From: Oscheius tipulae
Taxonomy: Eukaryota; Nematoda; Chromadorea; Rhabditida; Rhabditidae
Direction of reading: 5' to 3'
Assembly (NCBI GenBank): GCA_037178975.1
Contig: JASJZH010000002.1
Span: 2,480,001 to 2,544,000 of the forward strand
Length of the DNA: 64,000 nt
How positions within the stretch are numbered: position 1 is the first letter of the stretch; each line of letters begins with the position of its first letter. Under the pieces are notes generated by a model, which made no database searches, was not told where the DNA came from, and saw only the letters and a program-made list of their open reading frames with translations. This document shows, piece after piece, positions 28,108 through 39,591 of the stretch. A program made the position numbers and the translations under genes.

Positions 28108-30001
28108 ATGGTCGTTGCAAAGAGAGGCGTCCGTGGGAAGGCACAAAAACGCGGCCTGAAGCGCAAAGCGCCACAGGAGGAAGATATTGAGGTTTCTAAA
28201 CTCATTTTCTTAAATAAGCGCAATTTTCAGTTATCTTCTGGAGAAGAATTCGATTTCGAAGAGGAGCCAGAAGAAAAAAAGACGATTTTGGTCGAGGGCA
28301 GCGACGAGGACAGTGGAAATGATTCGGACAAGGAGGCAAGTCATTTCTTATAACTTTTGCCTCAGATTTTTTCCATTTTATTGTACTTTGGGCAGTAAAG
28401 TGCATAGTTTTAGCTCCAAATCGCGCTCAGAGATGGCCTGCTCAAGGATGGACTCAACATGGTCGTCGAGAAGAAGCGTCCAATCATCAACAAAACGGTT
28501 TGAATTACTTTTTTTTTTAACAAATACCATTTTTAGGCAGAAATCAAGCAGAAAATCGCCAAATATGCAAAGAAACTGCCGTGGATTGAGACCCTTGACG
28601 TCGTGACAAAGTCCACGCTCACGAAGGACATGATCAACGATGATTTCGAACGCGAGATGCAATTGTAATTTTGCATTTTATGCAAAAGCATGAATTTTTA
28701 GCTATAAACAAGCAGAGAAGGCCGTCCAGAACGCCGTGCCAAAGCTGCTGGCCATGGGAGTCAAGGTTCTTCGACCCAGTGACTACTACGCCGAAATGGC
28801 CAAATCTGACGATCATATGCAAAAAGTAGGCTCTTTTTTTCTGATAAAAAAAATAAAAAAATTAGGTCCGCAAGAGACTGCTGAAGGTGCAGGAAGGAAA
28901 GGAGAGACAGGAGGCCATTCGAAGGATGAGAGAGGAGAAGAAATTCGCCAACAAGGTCCAGAAGCAAGCTCTGCAGAACAAGAGCAACGAGAAGAAGAAG
29001 CTGATGGACGCGGTGAAGAAGCACAAGAAGGGCATGAAGCAGCAGCTCGAGGACATGCTCAGCAATGTCAAACGCTACAATTTGGACAAGGTAGGTCTTT
29101 TCGTTCGTTCTTCCTGTGGGTGATAGCAAAAAGGTCACAAACCAGTCTGACTAGTCTGATACATATTTAAGTCCATCTAGGATGGTGCCGCAATCAAACG
29201 TATTCTCCTTAGCAGAAGGTTTGGACAAACGGAAAGCAACAAGTTTCCCGTCCAACAATGACAAGTTGGGCAACAGATTGATACTGTAGCGCAAACGTTC
29301 ACCTACAACCTGAAACTTTCCAGTAAACCTTTCCCGCCCGGAAAAAAAAATGATATTTGGAACCTTAGAAGTCGTAGTTATTGGTGGTAGAGCGGACATA
29401 GTACCTTCCTGAAGCTCTACAAGCATTTTTAAACAGGTTTTGTGCTTTGCATGAATTTTTGAAAATATTATATGAGTTCATGCCAAATGGAAACCCTTTG
29501 ACTGTCACTTTCCTCAAAAATTAGCTGTGTGCTGTTCATGCAAAGCACAAAACCGGTCTATAATGCTTGCTAGTTTTTCAGCCGGGAAACTAAGAACAGG
29601 ATCTATTCTTTAACGATACTCTCTTGACCAGATTTCAACCCAACTTCGCTGGCGAAACCCTAAAATCAAATCACCTTAGAAAAACAATTTTTCAGGACGA
29701 CGATGACAAGCCTTCTCGTGGAGCCCCCGCTTCCTCTTCAAACGATCGCGGTCGTGGAAACAACAAGTTCGGCGGTCCGAACAACCGAAGCAAAAACTTC
29801 AAGCGCCAGTTCAAGGATCAGAAGTACGGCTACGGAGGCAAGAAGAAGGGCATGAAGAGAAACACCAAAGAGAGCTTCGAAGACGCCTTCCAGAAGAAGG
29901 GCGGTCGTGCTGGAGGAGCCGGCGGCGGTGGAAGAGGTGGAAAATTCGGAGGAGGAGGAGGACGTGGAGGCCGGGGTCGTGGTGGTGGAGGACGTCGTTG
30001 A
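28108..30001 (+). CDS. EBNA1BP2: rRNA-processing protein EBP2
   Basis: Nucleolar factor for 27S pre-rRNA processing and 60S subunit assembly. Exons 28108-28191, 28231-28335, 28414-28497, 28537-28664, 28702-28825, 28866-29090, 29696-30001; 351 aa. Acidic N-terminal half (EEFDFEEEPEEKKT), conserved core KKLPWIETLDVV and VLRPSDYYAEMAKSDDHMQKVR, then a long Lys-rich coiled coil and a Gly/Arg-rich nucleolar tail. Intron 2 uses a GC donor (AAGGAG|GCAAGT), the best-known non-canonical donor sequence. Intron 6 (605 nt) hosts a hairpin element and an antisense frame. The ATG is one base after ATTCAG. MRPS18C follows after 166 bases, so an operon is likely. Confidence 0.96.
29151..29426 (-). other. antisense 91-codon frame inside EBNA1BP2 intron 6
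   Basis: Begins with a true ATG and encodes a composition that could be protein (FFSGRERFTGKFQVVGER, then NLSLLDGKLVAFRL). No homology recognised, no splice or polyadenylation context found. It abuts the hairpin at 29436-29554, so it may be part of the same insertion. Confidence 0.25.
29436..29554. mobile_element. hairpin element in EBNA1BP2 intron 6
   Basis: Perfect 20-bp inverted arms (GGTTTTGTGCTTTGCATGAA and its complement at 29535-29554) separated by about 80 bp, with a weaker inner match near TTTTTGA. Shape fits a small foldback or MITE; no clear target-site duplication seen. Confidence 0.55.
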
Positions 30002-30168
30002 TTTTGTTGATTTCCATTGTTATCTCGTTGTTGTTATATCTCGCAGACCTCTTGTTGTTCGAATAATGAAGCAGTTCATTTCTCGGCATTTTTCGACCAT
30101 TTTCGGGCTTTTTCTCGCCTAACATACCGGGTTTCACATTATTTTTTGTATTCAGATCCTAATTTTAG

Positions 30169-30974
30169 ATGGCCTCCTCCCTTCTACGACAAATTTCCAG
30201 TCTCCTAGTGCGTCCAATCACCTCGTATCCACAGATCGCAGCCGTTCGCTACAGTTCACAGGCTCCTAGCAGCTGCAGCTCTGACGGTACTTGTATTTTT
30301 GATCTTAATCATGAAAAAACGACTTTCAGACGAGCCAGTGGACCTGACGAAGAACCCGTACGAAAAGGAAAAGCGAAAATGTCTGCTGTGCAAGACCGGC
30401 ATCGAGCTCGACTACAAAAATGCTCGCCTGCTGCAGCAGTTCGTCTCGACCTTTTCCGGCCGTGTTCATGATCGACACATTACTGGTCAGTTTTTCTTCT
30501 TTTTTTGCCTATACAGACAAATGCTAAAGTAGAAAAGGAACCTCGACCCTCATGCTTTGAGAGTGTTTCGACAGCGGTTCCTAGCTTGATTGTCTGTTCC
30601 CGTCATGGCTCAGCACTTAGCGCTCCGGGCTATGAATCTAAGCAAGCTGAGTTCGATCCCCGCCAATTTCTTTTGAGTTTCGAACAAAAAAAGCCAAACT
30701 CGATAAGAATTAACAGCAGAAAGGACTTATGAGCCTTTGACAGAAAAGACGACAAAGTTGTGGCTGGTTATTTGACATTTACCTTATGAATTTACTGTTT
30801 CAACCCTTTCTGCTTTCAGGCCTCTGCGACCACCAGCATGACAAACTCGTCCAGACGATAGCCCTGTCCCGAAGAGCCGGCTACATGCCCATCTTCGTCA
30901 AGGATCCGAAGTACACGCGTGATCCGAAGCTCTTCGACCCGTTGCGACCTCTGCGACCACACAGCTTCGCCTGA
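30169..30974 (+). CDS. MRPS18C: mitochondrial small ribosomal subunit protein bS18m (MRPS18C)
   Basis: Component of the mitochondrial 28S ribosomal subunit. Exons 30169-30286, 30330-30485, 30820-30974; 142 aa, the same as human MRPS18C. The first 35 residues (Ser/Leu/Arg-rich) look like a mitochondrial targeting peptide. The S18 core reads RKCLLCKTGIELDYKNARLL, QFVSTFSGRVHDRHITGLC and GYMPIFVKDP; Cys residues that bind zinc in some S18 proteins are present. The ATG follows TTTTAG directly. Intron 2 (334 nt) hosts a tRNA-derived relic. Located 166 bases after EBNA1BP2. Confidence 0.95.
30604..30661 (+). repeat. tRNA-derived SINE-like copy in MRPS18C intron
   Basis: GTCATGGCTCAGCACTTAGC followed by GAGTTCGATCCCCGCC gives A- and B-box-like parts at tRNA spacing, with GGGCTATGAATCT between them, close to the copy at 18186-18247. 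The acceptor stem does not pair, so it is not a working tRNA. Confidence 0.5.
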
Positions 30975-31730
30975 GCTCGTAATTGTTGTGTAAATACAGA
31001 ACTGTTTTTCGGCTAGGAAGTTATATCTTGTTATTCTTTGACATAAAAGATTTGAAAAACAGTCACGTAAAAGTGAGAACGGCGATGATGCGCTGTAAAT
31101 ACCTGCTATTTGCATTTAATTTTCTCCTCTTGGCTCCATTTTTTTGTACTTTCGCTCCCCGAGAGCTTTTGCTATCAGAGACTCCTGCAAAACATGGGAC
31201 AAGACGTCTCGTCACGCGAATACGAACTATCGTCGAAGAAAGTGCAAATTTCGTATTAGTCATTGCCCTTTTATATCCTCTGCTCCACCTCCGGCCATTT
31301 GAGAAGTCTCGTCCAGGAATCGACGGAGCCTAATTAAATTCAAAAAGGCGTGAAGCTATACTACTCTCTCTCTTCTTTGAGACCAATTTACCGGCTTCTT
31401 TAACATGCGTTTCCATTTTTTGGGATAATTACAAGTAGACATTGGTAATTTTGAGCACAAGTTCTCGGTTAAAATTTTTAAAATTAAGTATCTAATGAGG
31501 ATAGGTTATCCCAATTCGAGTTTGTGACTGAATCCCGTAAAGCATTTAATATTCAGTCAGTTATTGCTACTTTGCTCCTTCCCCCCCCCCCAAAATTCAT
31601 TTCCAATTTATTGGCTGACCATTCAACGTAGACACATTATGATTAGGCCATGACTTCTCACAACACAACTTTCGTGGTCTAAAGGCTACCAAATAAGCAC
31701 CAATTATTCCAGAATTTTCACTTTAAAAAG
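30975..31730. other. intergenic between MRPS18C and ZIP
   Basis: No supported gene. A run of ten C lies at 31581-31590. A plus-strand 116-codon frame at 30983-31333 has AT-type codon use and no initiation context. Confidence 0.5.
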
Positions 31731-33845
31731 ATGCTGGTCTTGGAGCTCGTATCAGCCGGGCTCATCTTCCTCGTCCTCATAGCCTGTACAATTATTCCCT
31801 ACTGTATTCTAGTCAGCAAAGGCTCCAGAGACTCAAAGTAAGTTGAAAACATGACGAATTTGAAGAGATTTACAGAACAAGTTTCTCTTTATCCATTAGT
31901 AACTGCGTAGCCTGCGGTATCTTCTTGTCTACATGTTTTCTCGGCCTTATTCCGCATGTCCGGCATCAGGAAATGGTCATAGCGTGAGTTTATATGAAAA
32001 AGAAACGGGATAGGTGTTTAGGAGGAGCAAAAATGGAACTAACGCTGGTGAATCACACGATGGATTGGCGCTGAGCACGGAAGCAGTCGTCCTGTTGGGA
32101 TTTTTATTGATTCTGCTGATTGAACAGGTGAGAGTATAAGAATTAAAAATGACAAAAACAAGGTTGACTTGTGAGGCTGACAGTCAGACTGGAAGTTAGT
32201 CCAGCGGACAGGATTAGAAGGAAACTCGTACAGGTTGACGTACGATGCTGTTTGATTGACAGATGTGACTAAAATAAGGCCTAGACAGCTTGACAGACAC
32301 AGTGAGTAAAGAAGGCAGGTTTTGACAGAGACAGAAGATGTCTGCGTGATAGAAACATTGTATGACGCTTGACAGAACAAAAAAACGTTGCCCCGTCACG
32401 ATATCATCTACTTGTCACGAGTTCCAACAGGATATCTTACAGTTTCTGGCAATCTGTTCCTCAGCTCCTTCCAAGAAATCCTCTCCTAAACATACACCGA
32501 ACTTCCGGGCTCTTCTGGAGAGTGATACTGAAGACTTCCATGTGAGTTCGACCCCCAAACCTTGAGAAATATTAGAATTTCAGCCCCTAGTTGATACGAC
32601 AATGGATCACGATGACGATGGAATGCAGGACATCATCTTCAGATCGGTAGGTCCAAAACAATTATCTTGATACAAAAAAAAGTTTAGAGTTCTCCTTCTG
32701 GAGAGAGGATAGAAGCGCCTGTGGGACACAGTCACTCAATTCCGATGGAGGATGGATTGACTGCGAGGACATTGTTTTTACTTCTGGGTCTCTCCATTCA
32801 TTCGGTTTTTGAAGGAGTAGCTCTAGGAGTTCAAAGAGAGCGAGCAGATTTTGTCAACATTCTCATAGCAGTCATGTTTCATGAGGTACGAATATGTTCC
32901 CTTTCCAGGAAGACAGACGAGACTTTGGCAGCACCTGCTGTAGACCGACATTAGCTGGAGAGACAGTTAGACACAGACAGTAAGGGACCAGGTTCTAGAC
33001 GAAGAGACAGATCCTGATGAGGGACAGTCAAGGTAGAAGCTTTGGCGAAGAGAGATAGCATAAAAATGGACAGAGTCTTGGAATCGGCAGAGTGTCAGCC
33101 TAGGAGGCAATCAGAACAGATACTTGGTCAAGAGAGACAAGCAGACAGAAGTAGAGAAGGGTTTGAACAAAGATAGAGACAACGGTGTCTGGCTGTCTGA
33201 GGAGTCTGGTAAAGAGATCGTACTGCCGCCAGATTGAGAGAGACAGTCAGACGCCCCCGCATGAGTTAGAAGAAATTCAGAGCTATAACTGTGGAACAGT
33301 AGAGTTGAAGAAAGTCAAGGGAGAAAGACTAGGTCAGAACAGTAACAGAGACAGTGACAGTGATACTATAGAAAGAGTCAGAACGAGAACTGACACTCAA
33401 TCCTATAGACAGCGAGATTAGGAACTTCGGACAGAGGAAAGTAAAGAGTCAAGCATTCCAGATTCTCTGCTGCTTCGCCTACGGGGTCTCAATGGCTCAG
33501 CAGAGAACCCCTATCCGATCTGCATTAACCACCACCGTCATTCTCTCAGCCAGCATCCCAGCCGGAATGGTAGTAGCTGTAGTTGTCGACCAGTTCGAGA
33601 CCACCAACTCCATGCTCCTTCGCTACATTCTAGAAGGTCTAGCTGCCGGAACTTTCGTCTACGTGGCCTGTGTCGAGATGCTCAGCTCCGAGCTGGGTCA
33701 TCAGCATGGACACAGTCATGAACATGATCACAATCACGACCATAGTCACAGTCACTGCACCCCTCTAGTCAAAGCCCTGTCCGTTACGGCCGGAGTAGCC
33801 ATATTTTGGGGTCTGAAGTTGTTATTGGCTTCGAGCCACGGGTAA
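31731..33845 (+). CDS. ZIP-family zinc transporter (SLC39A1/2/3-like)
   Basis: Moves zinc and related metals into the cytosol across the plasma or organelle membrane. Exons 31731-31837, 31900-31983, 32022-32127, 32443-32541, 32584-32646, 32688-32885, 33462-33845; 346 aa. Membrane segments 1-3 lie in exons 1-3, then an acidic/Ser-rich loop, then the family signature LGLSIHSVFEGVALG in segment 4 and FHEILCCFAYG in segment 5. Between segments 7 and 8 is HQHGHSHEHDHNHDHSHSH, ten His in 19 residues; in most ZIPs the His-rich loop lies between segments 3 and 4. Exon 4 could begin 12 bases earlier at an equally in-frame acceptor (32430), so residues around 100 are uncertain. Intron 6 (576 nt) is nearly all GACAGAG-type repeat. 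Confidence 0.9.
32900..33445. repeat. GACAGAG-type degenerate repeat filling ZIP intron 6
   Basis: Hundreds of bases of diverged GACAGA, GAGACAG and AGACAGTCAGAC words on the transcript strand. The same motif family fills smaller introns and flanks elsewhere in the window. Confidence 0.7.
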
Positions 33846-34290
33846 AATGTCTAGTCCAAGGTGCCGCTTCTCGTCTAAAATATCCAAATTTCCTTGGCTC
33901 CTTTGGTCTCATTTTGTAGCTCTCCTCATGCTGAACACGATGAGACCAAAATCACGGGCACGGTTTTGGTAGTTTTTAAAACTTTAGGCGCGGAAGTGTG
34001 TGCGCATCTCCGTTTTCGGTCCCCAGCTTTTTCCTTCCTCTTTCGCTTATTTTTCCCCGATCTCTGTCCTCACTTGACCCCTAATTTATTTTCCAAGGTA
34101 TTTGATAGTTTCCTGGTACAATCGGTCCCGTTTACTGGCATAATAGGTGCTTCCTCTCCCCCATGGTTGTGACATAATGGTCTAGAAATAAAATTTTATG
34201 GTGTTTTCTCGAGCTCTTCCTGTCGTTTTTACGCTAATTTTCTTTTTTCTGTCTCTGAAAAGTAGCTCAATAGTCTCTTGCAGTCAAAAC
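33846..34290. other. ZIP 3' UTR and METTL4 upstream region
   Basis: A polyadenylation signal AATAAA lies at 34187-34192, about 340 bases after the ZIP stop. The remaining 95 bases hold the METTL4 promoter or trans-splice region, ending in TTGCAG nine bases before its start. Confidence 0.5.
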
Positions 34291-35604
34291 ATGACCGGAA
34301 TCGTGCACAAAATCCAAGAATTTGCGATAATCGACGAGGAAGTCTTCATCAACGACGTTTATAAGACTCATGGGTCAGTATTTCGCCATTTCTCAACAGT
34401 TTTTGCCTCAGAATCCGAATAAATCCAGCCCTCTTCGATGTAAACGGTCCTTACATGATGGACAGCCAGTTCGAGGCCATGAAGAAACCAAATCGACGGA
34501 TCAGGAAGCGAAAACGGCCGGTCAACGAGAAAATTGACGAGGTAAGTTGTTTCTTCGTTTCCATCGAATTTCCAGATCTGGACCGAGATTTCTCTTATTC
34601 TCGAGCAAATCCAAGAGGTTGGAACGTCTGCCGGTTGTTTTCGGCCGAGTAGTCAAAAGGACAACAATAAACAGGCTCGGGAAGCTGCTCAAGGGCTACT
34701 GGACGCGTACTCTGTGAGGTTAACCCGAGTTTCATACACATCATGCCACTTTACAGTCTGAGCCATGAATTCGAGCTCAAACGCGATGGCGAGGTGTGGT
34801 GCAATGATTCCGACGACTTCGTCACCGTCAAAGTCGAAAGTAGGGTCTTTATTAAACATTACATAGATCCGATTCCAGACAATTATTATGTAATCCCTCC
34901 CCAGGCCAAATTCTTAAGCAGTCGTGTCGATTACGTCGAAAATCTCGAAAGAACCTTTGATCTGATCGTCGCTGATCCGCCCTGGATGAACAAATCGGCA
35001 AAACGAACTGCTGGGTACCTTTTTCTCGAACTTTTTGACTCCCAATCAGTTACGAGCTCTCCGACGACGTTTTCCACACTCTAAGCATCGAATGTCTCTC
35101 CGAAAAGGGCCTCATCTGCGTCTGGATCACGAATCAGCCTCGTGTTCTCGAAGAAACCAAGTCTACGCTAAAAATGTGGGGAATGGAGACGATTGCGGTG
35201 TGGAATTGGCTGAAAGTGAGTTTCTTTAAGGCGAAAACAAAGTTTTAGGTTACGAGAGAAGGAGAACCGGTCAGTGACTGCCAGTCAGGGCACAAGGTCC
35301 CGTTCGAGAGAGTTTTGATAGCCTGTCAGAAGGAAATGACGTCATTTTGGAAAAACCTACTACCGGAAAAGTTTGTTTTTGTCAGGTAGGAATCTTGAAA
35401 GGTTGTATGAAAAGTTGCAGCGTTCCAATGGCAGTTCATTCCCGGAAGCCCCCAATGCAACTCGTCTTCCGTGCTTTCAACCTCTCCTTTTTCCGTCCGC
35501 TGGAACTTTTCGCCAGATGCCTCTGGCCCAATACGACATCGATCGGTCTAGAGACGATCCTCCTCCAAAATACGATAGCTTTTAAGCAGAATAAAGATGA
35601 ATGA
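34291..35604 (+). CDS. METTL4: MT-A70-family N6-adenine methyltransferase, METTL4/DAMT-1 type
   Basis: Members methylate adenine N6, with U2 snRNA (m6Am) and, in some reports, DNA as substrates. Exons 34291-34373, 34412-34541, 34576-34718, 34757-35014, 35050-35215, 35249-35385, 35421-35604; 366 aa. The catalytic DPPW lies at about residues 192-195 in FDLIVADPPWMNKS; GLICVWITNQP, MWGMETIAVWNWLKVTREGEP, GHKVPFERVLIA and VHSRKPPM..LELFAR follow in the METTL4 order. The basic RRIRKRKRP stretch near residue 60 may be a nuclear signal. All the catalytic parts are intact. The stop codon is 22 bases from the stop of a convergent minus-strand gene. Confidence 0.94.
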
Positions 35605-35626
35605 GAGTTTATTTTTTCGTGACCTG

Positions 35627-36135
35627 CTAGCTGGTCAAGGACGACCAACTCTGCTCCATCGGCTGCTCTTTCGGGCGCGAACACCGAGCTCGTAACCGGC
35701 GGTAGAGACTGACGATGTTGCCGGCGATGAGCAGACCGGACAACAGGAAGACGCACCAATAGGAGACGAGTCGCGGGTCGTCAAAAGAGTCGCTGAGTGT
35801 TGGTGGATAAATGAAGCAGACACAGCTGGGACAGAGAGTCGGGACATGAACAGTCAGAGAGAGTAAACAGAGTATGGACCGAGACTAGTCTAATGAGAGA
35901 CTGACAGAGCGGAAGAGTCTTGACAGATACTGACAGCAAGGAAGTATGATAGTCAGGACAAAAATTGGTAGGACGACGTGGAGACAGTGACAGAGCTTGG
36001 ACACATAAATAGAGAGATAGTGACAGTACCTAGCAGAGACGACCGGGACAGAGACAGTGCACTAACAGGGAGAAAGAGACAGTAACAGAGAGCAACAAGT
36101 AGCGCCACTTACATAAAGCACGGACTGACGACCAT
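35627..36135 (-). CDS. small single-pass membrane protein (73 aa)
   Basis: Exons 36135-36113 and 35825-35627 give an open frame. One membrane segment (VSYWCVFLLSGLLIAGNIVSLY) is preceded by a Cys/aromatic stretch and followed by a basic, Cys-containing tail (RRLRARCSRPKEQ). I do not recognise it. It may be the second gene of an operon: an AATAAA and CACAG acceptor (36160-36175) lie just upstream and the zinc-finger stop is only 69 bases before the ATG. A longer N terminus through unrecognised upstream exons cannot be excluded. The 287-nt intron is mostly the GACAGAG motif in antisense. Confidence 0.5.
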
Positions 36136-36204
36136 CCTGTCGGAGAACTTGATGAGCAACTGTGGAAACTTTATTGTAGCTTTTTGCTAACAGGAAATGA
36201 CAAG

Positions 36205-38027
36205 TCAAGGATTAGTAGGAGAAGCATCAGCAGAGGAAGAAGTAGAAGATTGTATATCGGAAAGCATGGGCATGAAGGCATAACGACAGATTTCGGACAA
36301 GAATTCGAGACTGGTCTGGTTTGGAGAAGCTGGCAGGTTGTAGTGGAACTGGAGACCGTCGAGGCACAACTGAAATTGGGTCATCGAATTTGGGAGAGGA
36401 TAGAAACAATGACAGTAACAGAGACAAAGACATAGACCATCTTTGACGCTCACTCCCACTTGGGTGATGGCCTACAGTCTGATCTCATTGGTCCAACTAA
36501 AATGATAATGAGGGTAAAGTGGTCAGCAACGGTGGGGGTAAAGACTTACCATGGGCTCCTTCTTGACCGCATTCTGCTCTGCTTCCTTCTTTTTTCCCCT
36601 TTCGGCCGTTTCCTCCTTGCTCTTCAACGCCAGATTCACTGTAACAATCTGTGGATTGGCATCGATAGCATCACCGAACATCTAAAGACTTTTGAGCTCT
36701 TCCTCACAGTTACAAACCGATCCAAAAACCTTGATAGCGTGTTTGTACAGATCAAGAGGATGGGCATAGATTCGACGACAGTGCTTACAGACGAGGAAAT
36801 CATTCCGGGAATGAGCCAGCATGTGATCCTTGAGATCTCTGCGACTCTCTCCAATTTTGTTGCAGTGGTCGACTGGACAGTTCAGGGTGATGGGGAACAT
36901 GTCCATGTGCGTAATGATGTGCTCGTTCTTCTAAAATTCTGGAGTGGGAAAAAGAGACAGGAGGAGTACCTGATCCTTCCTGTAGAAGCGCTTATTGCAA
37001 CAAGGACAGGGGTGAAGAGGGGGATTGATATGGCGAGCGACATGGCGCTGGAGATTGGCCTGAAATGGCAAGAAGACTGCCCACTGTCTCTGTGTCTTGA
37101 TCCTTTTGTCTCTCTATTTCTCTGCCTCTCTGCCATACCTGTTGACTGAACTTGATCCCACAGTGCTCGCATTCGTGCAGTACCCGGTCCCTGTTGTGAC
37201 ACTTCTGGAACTATTGTCAACTCTTCAAAACTCTGACCCACAGTATGCGTTCTCATGTGTTGAACGAAGCCCGAAGTGAAAGGACAACTGTCACAGCGAT
37301 ACCACCGCGTGCCTCCGATCCTTGTGTATCCAACTTCTTCCTTTTCAGGGTACCAGATCTTGGTGTCTTCTACCCGGGTCGACTGCTTTTCTTGACTTTT
37401 TACTATCGTATTGGCCATTGCTGTAAGCTTCTGTGCATCAGTAATCGTTCTGATGATCTGTTCCAGATTCTGTTCTTGAAAAGAGAAGCTGTCTGTCCTT
37501 TTCTGCCCAACCACATGGGCCATGTCAGCCAGTGCTTGGGCTGTCTCCATAGTTTCTTGGACTTCGTCGTAGAGAGTATTGGAATCCTGTAAGTATCGTG
37601 CCCTTCTGGAAATCTGTAATTTTACCCAAGGCAGCTCTTTGGCCCATAGAAGAGGACCACGGGTACTGTAGACGGTAGCAGTAGCAGCTGGTGACTGAGT
37701 CTCAGGGAACTTATGGAGAAGTTATAAAAGATACAAAGTCAGAGAGAGAGAGAGAGAGTGACAGAGAAACAGAAAGACGAATAGACAGAGAGACAGAGTC
37801 TTGGATGCTGTATCCAGTTACACGGCTCTTCCAATAATAAATTCCATTAGAGTGGCTTTACAAGCTTCTTCTCACCGCTCCCACGATTTATGTCTTGGAA
37901 AACAGTCAATCTGAAGCCGCTACTCACGGAGATGGAGGATGTAGTTATCCAGCGACAGAACCTTGTCTTCGCAGAGCACACAGTCAAATAGAGCCTCGTA
38001 AGGGTTTGGGAAAGATGGCTCGATCAT
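36205..38027 (-). CDS. C2H2 zinc-finger protein (about 399 aa)
   Basis: Model in transcript order: 38027-37928, 37893-37862, 37694-37626, 37586-37242, 37204-37139, 37059-36970, 36930-36730, 36681-36550, 36369-36205. Zinc-finger pieces: FDCVLCED near the N terminus, RCDSCPFTSGFVQHMRTH, CEHCGIKFSQQ..HVARH, CPCCNKRFYRKDQ..HIITH, CPVDHCNKIGE..HMLAH and CKHCRRIYAHPLDLYKHA. Probably a DNA-binding regulator in the nucleus. The start follows TTCCAG directly. The second, 32-nt exon with its 34-nt intron and the junction to the last exon are the least certain parts; an alternative last exon would stop at 36485-36487 after KKEPMLDQ. Introns are as short as 34-39 nt. The fingers do not match a named family I can recall. 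Confidence 0.7.
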
Positions 38028-38133
38028 CTGGAAGAAAACGATTGCGAAAGAGGGATGCCGAAGAAAGAACAAAACAAAACTATTTTGGAAAGATGACTTT
38101 CCTTTGTATTGGAACGATAGCTGATGGAATCAC

Positions 38134-39155
38134 ATGCTTGGGAACAAGCAGACTCGAGATAGAGAGGATACGGTCGACCAGGGAATGGTTCGTGTTTGGG
38201 GATCGATTTCTCTACAGGCTCTGGATGGTACTGGATATCCTAAAGAGAGACAGAGGCATAGCTCCCTCTGTGACGGTAAAACTGGCTACACATGAAGAAT
38301 AGGGGTTTAGCCAGTGCCAGGAAGTCTCTTGACAGATTGACAGGTTCTTCTCAAACGATTGTTAGTTAGTGCTATTGGATCCAGGCTGTTAGTGTTATTG
38401 AATTCTGTCAGTCTGTCAATGTGGCAGAGTGTCGCTTGTCTTCTGAAGGACAAGTGATTCTGAGAGTTTATCGATAGTTACAGACCATTACAGAGGCTTC
38501 AGAGAGGACAGACAGGAGAAAAATTGGAAAATTCTAGTGACATGTGGACCGGTCTACAAGAAGGTTTCTGGGTACACTAGACTCTTTTTCGGATGTACTC
38601 GTCACTTTTGAATCAGAAAACGTACAGAGAGATCCTTCGTTCCGTTCGTATGGTATGACCGGTAACTCATCAATACGGATACAGGAAGTTGCATTAGAAG
38701 TAAACTTCAGTGGGGGAATAGGAAAAGAAAGAGAGGATAGGTTGCAAAAGCGCCCGGACCAGCAGATAACCGCCCCATGGTCTACCAGCTAGTGAATGAC
38801 TCAGGCGAGTCTCTAGAAGTGTTTATGACGGTGGAAATAATGAGTATAAACGTCTGTTTAAATGGGCTCTCTGCAGAGAAAGTCTCTCCAGACCGCCTAC
38901 ATGGGCAGCAAGGCGTAGGACGACAGCGGTCAGACGACGAGACTAAACCCAGCGGGCCGATAGAAATATGGGCGTTTCTCGCTTGTATTCCGGCAGGATG
39001 TCGATATTGTTTGTCCGAGAGAGAAAGAGAAATTGAAAATTGAAAATACCGCACTTTCGAATTTCAGAGAGACAGAGAGACGTCGGAACTAGCTCGGAAC
39101 TGGTACTGTAGGTAGTTCTGTAGGAGCAGAGACTACTGTAGGAGTCAGAGTACAT
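38134..39155 (-). CDS. probable multi-exon gene, structure unresolved
   Basis: Several minus-strand segments look coding and sit between splice-like sites: a start MYSDSYSSLCSYRTTYSTS at 39155, NNIDILPEYKRETPIFL near 38950-39005, an open 57-codon block at 38704-38534 (CIRIDELPVIPYERNEG) and 38239-38134 (DIQYHPEPVEKSIPK then FPGRPYPLYLES). I could not join them in one frame. They may be one gene upstream of the zinc-finger gene, or extra 5' exons of it. GACAGAG-type introns lie between the pieces. Confidence 0.35.
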
Positions 39156-39591
39156 GTCATTTTTTTAGATGCTGAGTCAGTATCTTCGCTCGGATAGATG
39201 TACTCATTACGCTAGCCAGGAGAAAAAATTCAATTATGGGGAAGGAATCAGGTTCAGCTCCTTGAACCACAGTTCCAACCCTTTTTCCTCGAATCCTTTA
39301 ACTGAGTCAAATAGTTTTAATAGTATCTTCCTTGGGACCCTCTCTTTTCCTTGTCTAGAAGGTTCTTGTGGAACTTGTTGATCGTACGCGCACAGAAACA
39401 CATCTCACAGTCAGAAGTGTACGAGGACCTTGTTAGAGAACTGTATTAAATTTGAACTCCTAAAAGAAAGTTAGTTCCATATGCGCCTCTTCCCCTGCTA
39501 CAGTACTCCCTCAAGCTCTCGCCTCATCTTTTATCAACATTTATCGCTAATAAAACCTCCTAAATTGACTTGCAAATGCCTTTTGTACAAG

